Shown one piece after another: positions 1-11,086 of a stretch of 64,000 nucleotides of DNA. Position numbers and translations under genes: made by a program. Each line of letters opens with the position of its first letter. Position 1 is the stretch's first letter. The notes beneath the pieces are model-generated. The model was given only the letters and a program-made list of their open reading frames with translations, ran no database searches and had not been told where the DNA came from. The stretch is from Azadirachta indica (taxonomy: Eukaryota; Streptophyta; Magnoliopsida; Sapindales; Meliaceae), in contig CM040451.1 of assembly GCA_022749755.1 (NCBI GenBank), positions 14,273,871 to 14,337,870 of the forward strand, in the 5' to 3' direction.

Positions 1-114
1 GTGGGAAGGATTGGAATTTGGAAAGGTAGGTGCATCTAAGACTTTCCTTTCCATCGATGAATTAAAATTTAAAAAGGTGATTCTGCACTGAAGATGCAGG
101 GGATGATGATGATG

Positions 115-147
<33 letters not shown>

Positions 148-1468
148 TATAATAATTTAGTTCCTCTAGATCTCCTGCATATATAAATGTAATTGCATGG
201 ATAATTAAGTTCACTTTAATCTTGAACATTTCAAAATGTATAACAATTAATGTACAGTTATTGTTTTGATAACCATGAAGCTATTATTATATATATATCA
301 ACCGAAACCTACACGCACTATTTTTAGAAATAGGGAACGCACCTATTTAATTGTACGTATAATTAATTACTGCGACAAAATAAATATTGTATTTGTATAC
401 ATACAACGTACAACACATATAAAATATACATACATTATACATACATATATATATATATAACAATATATTGTATATACTTGATGTATTAGAATTAGAATTA
501 GAATTAGAATTGTTTTACATCAAATTAATAATTTATATTTCAAAAAATACAAAGGTGGGCAATAGAAAACGACTATTGAATATTATAAATATATATATAT
601 ATATATATATTGACCGAAATAGCTAGGCGTAGGAGGAGGAGAATGAATTGAAAGATGGTGTCTCATTGAGATTCTTTGGGTGAGGCACAAGTTGTTTATA
701 TAAAGACAGGAAAATGAAGCCAATCAACTTTTTCCTTTTTCGTTTTTGCTACATGTATACACCTTTATATATATTTCATTGGAGAAGAGATGATGATGAT
801 GATAATAATGCTTATCATGACACGTGGCATTCCATGAATGGTTGTGGATGATAAATATGGGTCCCATATGATGCTTGCTCCACTTCTCGGGATATGTAGA
901 CCCTAAGTTGTGCTATCAATAGATCGATCGGCTAAGTAGTAGCTAGAATACTCTCTCACTTTCGGGTTGGATTCCATAACTTGTGGGCTCCTCGTTAATT
1001 CCTATGAATTACGTATATATATATATACACACACACAAATCATTAATTATGAGCTAATTGATAGATTAGAGACGTTTATATGTTTTTGTACGCCTAATGA
1101 TACTAGCTCCCTCTTTCAAATTTGATCTATCTTAAATTTTTATTACATATAGAGAGCTATTGTTTTGTTTTTTTAATAATGACTTTTTAGCTACGATATA
1201 TATATATATATATATATTTCATTTGTAATATTGTGATGACAATACATCACTTTTTAGTTTATAATTAATTTATCTTTATAAAAATCTTAAATTTATATGG
1301 GAGAATAATTGTAAACATTATAACTTCATCCCTAATAAGTTTAATTTATTTAATTATCAAGTAAAGCAACATATTTATGAAATATTAAAAGTAGAAACAC
1401 TGCATATACAATACAAATTAACAATGTATATAATGTGAAAGAAGATTCTCTTTTCAGCCAAGCAAAAG

Positions 1469-1507
<39 letters not shown>

Positions 1508-2385
1508 CTATCAAGATCTTTTTGAACTTATATTTCTAAAAGCAAGAAGTGCTTTCGAGGGAATCAGCCAAATTTGTGGCATATACTACCATTATCTCCT
1601 AGTTCTCCTATACAGCTTTTTTTCTACAATTAAGTGTTTGGTTTAGGTTGATTTTTTTATTCATTAATTTTTTTTTTAATATTAGAACTCCTTTTCATAT
1701 TTTTAGATATAATTTAATTGATACTAACAAAAAGTGTTTTTTTTCTCTTTTATACTTTTAAAAATATAATTTTTTTTAAATTTTTTTAAAAGATAAAATT
1801 ATTTTAAATACTCTTATTTTATTTTAAATATTTTATATTATTTTCTTAAAAATAGAATATTAAAACTTGTTTATGAGAATATTTATTTATTTTTTTCTTA
1901 AAAATTATTTATAATAACTAAACAGATTCTATTAGTAAAATTTTTATCCCATTTTTAATTTAACTTTAATTTAATTAACTTATCATTACCTTTTTATAAT
2001 TAAAAACCAATTAAACCCATGCCCTAATTAAACAAATATGTTGAATATGCCTACCAAGTCAAAAAATTTTGACCATTTATTTTGTCTTATGTATGCCCGG
2101 CCTGCCAACCATCAAACACACAAATAAAAGAAGTTATAGTAATAATAATAATTTAATAAGTGTCCCCAGCATTAAACAATACCACATCTGATTTGCAGAT
2201 TTCCACGTTCTCTTTTTAAACCTTCCTCGACTTCACTCTCCATCCACCAAACACAACACAGAACAGAAGAAAGAGAGAGTTCGATCTAACAAGAGAGAGC
2301 TTGCTATACAGAAAGTGCTTTTTAGCCACAATTTCTACAGCTCTCTGCTTCAGAGATCGATACGATAATCACCTCAAACTCAAAC
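1..2385. other. AT-rich intergenic region upstream of HIPP
   Basis: No convincing coding exon was seen on either strand. The stretch holds (AT)n tracts near 115-150, 588-610, 1014-1027 and 1197-1218, and a run of about 33 A at 1472-1504. A TATA-like TTTATATAAA lies at 695-704 and an ABRE/G-box ACACGTGGC at 820-828; their position does not fit the HIPP start, so they may belong to an unrecognised transcript or be chance. The last 150 bases (about 2230-2385) are a CT/GA-rich leader typical of a plant 5' UTR for the gene that starts at 2386. Confidence 0.6.
1634..1928. repeat. possible MITE-like element (tentative)
   Basis: A very AT-rich segment of about 295 bases is bounded by GTGTTTGGTTTA on the left and, on the right, TAACTAAACAGA, whose reverse complement TCTGTTTAGTTA is an imperfect match. 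ATTA occurs at both borders and could be a target-site duplication. Both signals are weak in DNA this AT-rich, and no transposase is present. Confidence 0.22.
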
Positions 2386-4834
2386 ATGGGTGAAGTAAGT
2401 GTATATATATTCTCTCTACTACGTACTCCCATCATTTTCCCTTTTCTTGGTTTTCGGGTGTGCTTCCATTTAATTATATAGCATGAAATGTTTACAGATA
2501 TCTCGTTGGATTACATAAATTTCTTAATAAGTTCCATTTCTTATATTTTTCTGTGTTAATTTGGTACGGAGAAGAAAGAGGAGGAGAAGAAACAAGAGAA
2601 AAAGGAAGAGAAGAAAGAAGAAGAAAATCCTGAGATTGTACTCAAAGTTGATATGCATTGTGAAGCTTGTGCTAGAAAAGTTGGTAAAGCTCTCAAAGGA
2701 TTTGAAGGTCATAATTTCTCTCCACTTCTCGATTTTCTCTTTTGTTTTTAATATTATTTTCAAAATTTTTATTAATTGATTCAATCCACGTATGCATTTA
2801 TTATTCAAAGGATTGCACATGCATATATATATATATTTCTTGTTTAAACCTTATTTTTAATTTAAAAGAAATACTTCAACTCGCATCTTTAATTTCTGGC
2901 TACAAGTTTATGATGTTATATGATTTTTTTTTTTTTTTTTTTTTTCAATTTCTCAACTCTGATGCAAACAAAATTTGAATATCAAATTTTTATTTTATTT
3001 TTAGTCCAATTTATCCACACCCTCATTTATAATGCAATATTACTTCTTTTGTAGCTAGCTGGGGTTAATTATATAGTAACATTTAATATTCACATATTAA
3101 CACTAAGCTTTTTTAAGTGGAGAAAATATAACTTGAACTTAAGAACGGTATAGCTGTATATACTTTGTCGAACCTAATCAGGTTTAAAACGTTTTATTTT
3201 CTTTAAAAAAAAAAGAAAAAAGAAATACAAAGTAAATAGCCAATATATATAAAATAATGTTCTTACCTACCAAGAAAAAAAGTGTCAAAGGATGTATAAA
3301 ATAGTAAATAAATAAATAAATAATGAATTAATTAATATTGAAATTAACGATGTGTTGGCAGGAGTGGAGGAAGTAACAGCGGATAGTAAGGCAAGTAAAG
3401 TGGTGGTAAAAGGGAAAACAGCAGACCCGATAAAGGTGTGTGAGAGGCTACAGAAGAAAAGTGGTAGGAAAGTGGAGTTAATTTCGCCTTTGCCTAAGCC
3501 ACCCGAGGAGGAAGAGAAAAAGGTCGAAGAAAACAAAGAGCAGAAGGAAGACAAAAAAGAGGAGGTAATTGACTTTCAATTCAAACTCATCCAAACATAA
3601 ATAAACGAACGGTGAATTGAATCAATCTTCTTTGTGTGTGTGTGGCTGCAATTTTCTTCCTGACATGAAAATAACAATACAAGTAAGAAATAGAGGCACA
3701 CATTACAAAGAGATATATTTAGGGTTTTGACCCCACACTTCCCCAACTTGATCCATCTTTCTTAATTCTGACTCCTCACCTCTGCTGTCCTTCCTGCTAC
3801 AACAAACAAACAAACAAACAAACAAATGGGTTCACGGACAATTTTGGAAAACTAAACCACAAATCTACATAAAATAATTTTTACCCAAGTAGTAAAGTAA
3901 TCACATTCCCATTCATAGTTTAACAAAAAATGCATGTTTATGTTTATATATGTGAGGTAAGTGAAATCAAGATGGTAAATTTGGAGGGGTGAAAGCATGC
4001 ATTAATTAATTGTTCTAATAAGAATAGTTAATATGTGTTTCGAGGCAGCTGCTAATTGTCTTGTTTCTGCTGCTTTCGGCCGCCTCACTCTCACCTTTAT
4101 TATGAGACGGACGGGCTTTTGGCTTCTTGTAATTATTATGTCCACCTGTTTATAAACCCACCAGAAAAATCATTGGCAATTATTGATTACTTGTTTAATC
4201 ACATAATTTATCATATTAATTAATGATTAATTTTTCTGCTTTGAGTAATTAACTAATTATGTTAGTCTGAATTATGGTACGGATGCAGCAGCCTCCTGCC
4301 GTTGTAACAGTAGTGTTGAAGGTTCTGATGCATTGTGAAGCATGTGCTCAAGGTTTACAGAAACGCATAAGAAAAATTAAAGGTATATATAGATATGTAC
4401 TTGTCTTTCTTATAATCTTTGTTTCTGTATTTTAAATGAAAATTACCGTTTACAAAACTTAAAATCACTAAATTTAATTTGTAGGTGTGGAGTCAGTGGA
4501 AACAGACGTAGGAAACCATCGGGTGATAGTAAAAGGAGTAGTTGATCCGACAAACCTAGTTAACAATGTGTACAAGAAAACCAGAAAGCATGTTTCCATT
4601 GTGAAGGATGAGGAAAAGAAGGAAGAAGAGAAGAAAGAGGAGGAGAAGAAGGAGGAGAAAGAAGGAGAAAAACAAAAAGATGGGTCCGGCGAAGAAGGCA
4701 AGGGAGACGATGATAAGAAGCTAGATATCAAGAGAAGTGAATATTATGCATCCAAGTATTACTTGGAGTATTATGCTAATTATCCTCCTCAAATTTTCAG
4801 TGATGAAAATCCAAATGCATGCTCTGTTATGTGA
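2386..4834 (+). CDS. HIPP: heavy metal-associated isoprenylated plant protein, two HMA domains
   Basis: Five coding exons: 2386-2394, 2572-2707, 3362-3564, 4289-4382, 4485-4834, all GT-AG and phase-consistent, giving 263 aa. After a Lys/Glu-rich N-terminus come two HMA folds, each with the metal-binding M-H-C-E-A-C core (Cys33/36 and Cys132/135); the intron between conserved Gly and Val of each HMA (KGFEG-VEEV and KIKG-VESV) falls at the same place in both. A second K/E-rich linker and tail follow. The protein ends CSVM, a CaaX box whose final Met favours farnesylation. The layout is that of the HIPP5/6/7 group, which bind Cd, Cu or Zn and sit at membranes or nucleus; metal and exact paralogue cannot be read from sequence. 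The nine-base first exon (MGE) is inferred from the ATG and a perfect GTAAGT donor. Equivalent intron positions in both HMAs suggest an old internal duplication. Confidence 0.9.
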
Positions 4835-5865
4835 AACATGACTACTGTAGTTTTTGATATGTAATATTATTAATATTTTAGTAATTAATTAGCTAGTCAG
4901 ATGTATGTATGTATCGTATGCATGCATGGGTGCAATTTTCTATGTACGATAATAAGATCATACGTCAGCTGCAATAACGCTAAAACTCTAGGGTTTGTGA
5001 TCTTCATGAGGTTATAGTTAAGTTGTAAACCCCGTGTATGTCATTTTGGCTGTTGAAGCTACTATATATATGTAATATTTGCGGTTTATTCTGAGAATCT
5101 CTGCCTGTACAATAAGTCATTTATGGCACAGGTTTTGAGATATATATATATATATATATGTGTGTGTGTTTGATTAATCTCAGAGAAATTGTGATCAGTT
5201 GGGATTAATCATGTGGGATAAAAAATCTAACGTTTTGGCCTGAAATTTCATGTATGAAAGGGCCAAGATATATAGATAAATTAGTGAACAAGAGATGACC
5301 CCTGTCCTCAATGATTTCGATATACAATTTGCGCGCATCTATGTGTGTAGCAGCATATGTATATATATCAGATGACTTACAAACTTGATTCATCAGAATC
5401 CTCCAGACACAGAAAAGGCTGTTAGCTTCAACGAAGAATAAACCTAGGTTTGTTCTTAAGGTTGGATAAGAATTTTGAGATGGTAACAAGTAGCGGTCCT
5501 TGAATCTTGATTTTGAAATTTGAAAATATTTGATATGCGTCTGGGTACAGTTAATTAAAATGCCTGGCATTAAATAATATTAGAGGCCTGCAAGCATTTC
5601 CACTCAAGGTGCATATATACCCATATATATATATATATATATGATGTACAGTGCAGGCTGTGGATTAGCCGGTCAATGATCGAAGATCGAACCACATTGA
5701 CTACCCACAAAACGAATGGCATATACATATGAATTATGATTGATCAATTTTTCGGAAAATTTTCCCAAAACTCGTAGGCTAAATGCCTTTTAATTTGGTC
5801 CAATTATTCCGAAACACTGATTTATATATGACACCGACCACGCAGCCTATAGAATCAAACTTCCC

Positions 5866-5896
<31 letters not shown>

Positions 5897-6584
5897 ATGA
5901 TGCCTTGCCCATTTACACGATCAGTCTCCTCTACTTGATCATGAAGTGGTGGAGTTTGTTTTCGATATATATATATATATATATATAGGACCACCGGATT
6001 AATAAATTCTTGAGTTTAGGCTAACACACGAATGGAGAAAACAGATTCTTACGTTGAGTCTTATTCATTGGTGGGGTGGTTCCACGGTTGTGAGTGAAAA
6101 GGAAAATTGCAGAAAGCAGCAGGAATTTGTGTATTCGTTTGTCTTAAAGTGGGTGGAATTATCTTTGTGAGAAGATTCCTATTCTTCTGGTGAAGAAAAA
6201 GGTGCAGTCTAAATTATGTCGATTGAGAATCCAAAGAAAATGAAATATTGAAATCAACTCTTTTCAATTTCTCCCCTAGCTAGTAATAGTATTGGGATAC
6301 ATTTTCTGAAGCCCAAAAAAAAAAAAAAAAAAAAGATATATGATCACATTCACCCCCAATTAATTAATTAAGCACAACTCAAGGCCGAGAACTGATCATT
6401 TATATTCAAACTTTACCTAACACAGCCTGCCATGCCAGTCGGCCGTGTGAAAATTATGTTTCAATAATATCCCATATCTTCCCTAAACTCAATTACAATC
6501 TCCACCACTTCACTACCATCGAAAGATTGAACATCATTTCACAGACACAATGATTATATATGTCTCCGTTTACTCCTATTGTGC

Positions 6585-6620
<36 letters not shown>

Positions 6621-9544
6621 AATACAATCAGTAGATAATTTTTCACAGTATGTGAAAGCCTTTGGAGGCAGAGGTCCATGGGTCCTGATGGAACTTCTTT
6701 TCTTTTAGAAGAAGCAATGTTGATATCTAGAAAATAAGGGTAGACTAACTCTAAGCCACAAACCTTAATGGAATAATTGGACCTAAAGTATCTGTAGGTG
6801 ACTTTTTAACTCCATCAAAACTGTTTAAGCGTGAAAATGATTGATACATATTACTAGTACATCTTCAAAATATTTAACAGTCCAATCTAACCCTACTTTT
6901 GAATATTCCAATCCCTTACCTTAGACAAAGGATCGTAAGACTTTTTACCTTTCTCCTATAGATTGTTCTAATGAGATTAAACATTAATTTAGAACCCATA
7001 ATGGGTTTATACAAACTAATTATGATCAAATCTCTCATATATATATATATATATATATGTCCAAATTAATTATGAGCCATAATAATCATTCACCAATATA
7101 TATTATGAAACGGCAGCAAGGATTGGTGCCATTTATTGATAGATAGCGGCGGATTTGATTGTTAGTGGATGCCAAAATCAAGTGAGATAGAGATGAGTCA
7201 GATTAAGATTGATTTTACTTTCTTATTTCGATAATCATTGTTGTAGAAGTATTGGGACAAAATCGAGAAAATTAAGAGCCCAATACATAATAAGAACTTC
7301 CCGATCGAACTAAGTTTGCTCAATTTAGTACAGGCATTAACTGGTGAGAAATTAAATTAAGATGGTGACCCTAATTACAAATTTAATTGGCCCACAAATT
7401 TTGTTTTGGGGTGCAGGTAGATGCAAAATCTGATCTTCTATCAAAATATTAATTTGTCCGGAAACGCAATTTCTGCATTGGAAAATACCGTGCATGTTGA
7501 TTGCAAATATTTTAATTTATTTTTGAGTATATATGCAAATTAAATTAATGCTTTATCGAACATATATACATATAAGAAAGAGCTAGCTACGGCCAAAAGT
7601 GTTTGTTTGTTTATATGTCGTCTTTTATCATATATAATTCATTTCTTTTTCTTTCCCATTTGTTCTTAGTTCTATTATGGGTAGGCTTAATCTATATTTA
7701 TGTAAGCTTAATTCACATTCTTTCTCCATCTTGCTAGTGCCCTACATACTCAGTATATAATTTCAGTAAATGAAGATGAATCCAGGCCTTTACTTCGGCT
7801 AGACAGGACAAATCATACGATTGTGACTACATCAAATATCCAAAAATTCAAGACTCTTAAGATAACTGGTACGTTAATGTTGATATGGGCTAAAAAATTA
7901 AACCAATTTCATATTATCTATTGACTATACTATAGTTAAACAATCTGAGTCTATGTCCTTGGTAGATAGAAAATAAAGGCCGGATGTTCTGAATGGAATA
8001 ACATTATCTTATAATACATTAGTAGTATTATTATATATTATTTTTAGTTGTCACTTTTTAATACACAAAAATTATTTAAAACAAGATAAATGTAATAAAG
8101 AAGAGAATAATAGATAAATAAAAGTATTCACATGCATGCTAGCTATAGAGTTCTATATACAAAGTTTTTGCCCACAACGTTGCCACTATATATAAATTCC
8201 AAATTCCCACTTATCGTCTTTTTGCTTCAAGAATATATTTCTCACTTTTCAATTCATGGACTTAAAACATATATTATCATATATACATGTCTTATTAATT
8301 ATTAGGGAAATCAAATTCTAAAACTTAGCTTGATGAATATAATTTTATTGCCAATTTAATCGAGACATAGATGTATCTACATACAAAATAAAATAGTTAT
8401 TATATTAACTCTATCAAACCTAGCTAAACCCTAGCTAGCTATATAGCATTTTGACTTAATTATAGAGATCATTAACTGATGTTGCTTGCAAGAAGTGCTT
8501 GTCCTGCTTTCTTTGTTAGCTTTCAATCTCAGTGGAATCCTACTGCTCAATTAATTGATTTGGAAAATTATTTTATACGTACTGTGGTTTATGAGAGAGA
8601 GATATATATGTATATATAATGGAGAAGATAAGACTTGATCAATCTACTTCTATACATGCAAATAGAAATCTACAAGTGTTCGATTGTGTACTTTCGTAGC
8701 AATTTGGAGATCAAGAATGGGGGATTTATTTTTGCTTTTGGACTGTGGACGTGTGGAGAAAGAAATGAGAGTCAACGCTAAATCTCGACTCACCAATGTA
8801 GAATTGGGGTCCCTCCACCATGGAAATATTAAAAAAAAAAAGTTCATATTTGAAGATAAAAATGATCGGTTGCTACTCTTCCATCTGCCTAATTTCTATG
8901 CTATAGGATATAGCTAATGTTCTTTGCTCTTATCCAGCCCCACTAACACCACAACTTGACAAACAAATTGAAAAGGCCTAGCTGATCTCCATCTCTTCTC
9001 TATCATTAAATTAATTTTTTTTAAAAAAAAAATTGCATCAAAATAAGAGAAAGCAAGCTTTTGAAATCTTAAAATAAAATAAAAATATTTTACACATGTA
9101 TATAATTTAACCCTTTTGTTTAAGGCTCAACTCTTGAAAACTTTAAACTTGAATTTCTTTCGAAAGAGGTAAAATATATTTCTTTTAATTATTTCACAAT
9201 CACATAAAATAGTTTAAGATATCGAAAAACACTACTGTTGAAATTAAAAATTCTCAATCGGCTAGTTTATAATAACATTAATTACAAACTTTCTTATTAG
9301 CCAAGATGTCATGCAATCTAGTCCCATGTTTCTTATATTAAATTGTTAAATTCTGATTTAAATACATAAAAAAAAAAGAAGATAATTAACTTCCATTTGC
9401 AATACGATTAAAGCTTTCATGATTGCATATCAGCAACCCACCATCCAATTTAATTATTGAAACATGAATCTCGCAACTCTAAATTAAATTTGATTAAATT
9501 CATAATGGGCGGGATTGATGTTTAATTAAGAAAATTTAATTACA

Positions 9545-9800
9545 CGTAGGCATGGGCCCCACATGGATCCCACTTTCCTTTTGTATCTTGCGAAGAAACC
9601 ATGTGAAGACCACGAGCTTCTACTCTAACGTGGCGAATCGGACAAATTAGTGGGACACTTCTTGTCCGATGTGGGAGGTCAAGGCGGAACCCATGCTGAG
9701 AAACCACACTTGAAGCAAAGGTGTCTTTTGTTCACACTGGGATGAAAGCGTGTCAGTCGCGGCAGAGCACGTGATATTCATACGCGTCGGAAAGTTGGCA
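9545..9800. promoter_or_regulatory. GC-richer non-coding island with inverted repeat, G-box and CGCG box
   Basis: This patch is visibly richer in G and C than its surroundings. It carries a perfect 8-bp inverted repeat TCGGACAA (9638-9645) and TTGTCCGA (9662-9669) around a 16-base loop, a G-box CACGTG at 9768-9773 and an ACGCGT CGCG box at 9782-9787. It lies 1.3 kb upstream of the OPT start codon. It could be a distal regulatory region or the remnant of an insertion; function is inference only. Confidence 0.3.
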
Positions 9801-10897
9801 ACTTTTAAGCAGCCATTAACACTTTCCTAGTTTTTCAAAACGATCTAATTTTACTAATTCACCCTTTTCAATAATTCAGAACTGAAATGACGAATTTACC
9901 GTCGATTGAAATATGTGCAAATTTTGATGTCATCAAATGGTCAGGCAGCCGCAAGCAATTGGATAAAGATGAATTATTTGAAATTCAAATATAATTTAAT
10001 CTCATAAAATAAAATTAGTACTGCGTTTGTAATTATAAACGTAACAAGCTCATAATTATAAATTAGAGTAAACCGTTTGATTTCTATTTAAGATTTGATA
10101 TCTATATAATAATTTTAAACTATATATTTGTATAATGTTTTGGTTTAGGTTCAGATAGGATAGTCTAGAGAATAGCTTGTGGAATACTATAATTGTTAGT
10201 TATATTATTTTTGTATTACTTAATTATTTTTAGAAACGTCGCTAATCAAGAGAGGGACAAATGATTTGAAAACTGATGGCACGTCAGGGCATTATAGTCA
10301 TTACGATATAGTCCGCGATTGAGTCAGCGGCTCCCAGTTCTCCCTAGACCAACAGAATACTCGGCTGGCTGACGCCAGTACCGAATTTCACTTAAATCTC
10401 TAATCTACTAAGGAATTTCATCTTAGTACATAAATTTGATCAAGTGAAACAAAAGGTTCTTTAATGTTTCATAATTTATCGCTTTAGTCTCCACTATTTT
10501 AGTCAACTTTATTTCAATTCTTTGACTAAAATTTCTTTTAGTTCTCTCTGACAAATTTTTTATTAAATTAATTAAAATATACGAGACGTTTTATTATATG
10601 AGTAAACAATCGAAAAGTAGTCAATGAAGTCGTAGGTGTGTCTAATAAAATTATTTTGTAGCTCTTCTTCGATTAGACTGATTTACCATAATTATTTAGT
10701 TTCAATGACTAAATTAGGGATTTCAGTAACACAGTGTCAAATATGTCTACTAAATATTGTAACTTAACAAAAGGCTGGGAATTAAAGTGAAATTCTCCTA
10801 AATCCGAAAATCAAGATATCCCCCCTTCGTAACACGAACGGAAATGCCAGGGGTATTTGGTCTTAAAGAGTAAAGAAGACAACCAAAAAATTCACTT

Positions 10898-10931
10898 ACA
10901 TATATATATATATATATATACATATATAACC
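10898..10931 (+). promoter_or_regulatory. TATA-rich core promoter of the OPT gene
   Basis: A (TA)n tract, then CATATATAAC, lies about 160-190 bases upstream of the OPT ATG, followed by a CT/CA-rich leader. This is the only TATA-like element near the start. Confidence 0.45.
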
Positions 10932-11086
10932 AACTCTTAGCAGACACTTTTCAGACCAAGCACCAAACATTTATCACACATGTTACAACTCTTAGTACAC
11001 TTCTGAAGTTCTCCCTCTTCTGCCTAGACAAGAAACTCTGAAACAACAAACGAGCCAAATTTTCCAGTTCTCTCTGCGTAACAACA

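Larger units (their letters stand above)
4835..11086. other. 6.2 kb intergenic region between HIPP and OPT
   Basis: No gene was recognised. The stretch contains (AT)n tracts near 5142-5160, 5622-5641, 5965-5987, 6590-6618 and 7038-7059, poly(A) tracts near 5866-5880 and 6316-6334, and short open frames (for example 5205-5570 minus and 8684-8917 plus) that lack family resemblance or exon signals. The only compositionally distinct part is a GC-richer patch at about 9545-9800, described separately. The OPT promoter occupies the last few hundred bases. Confidence 0.6.

Noticed and set aside
5205..5570. 121-aa minus-strand open frame
   Set aside because: The translation resembles no known family, the ATG has no promoter context and the region is otherwise featureless; chance ORF is likelier.
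8650..8917. Frames of 65 and 77 aa on opposite strands
   Set aside because: No splice partners, family resemblance or conserved motif; opposite-strand overlap without support.
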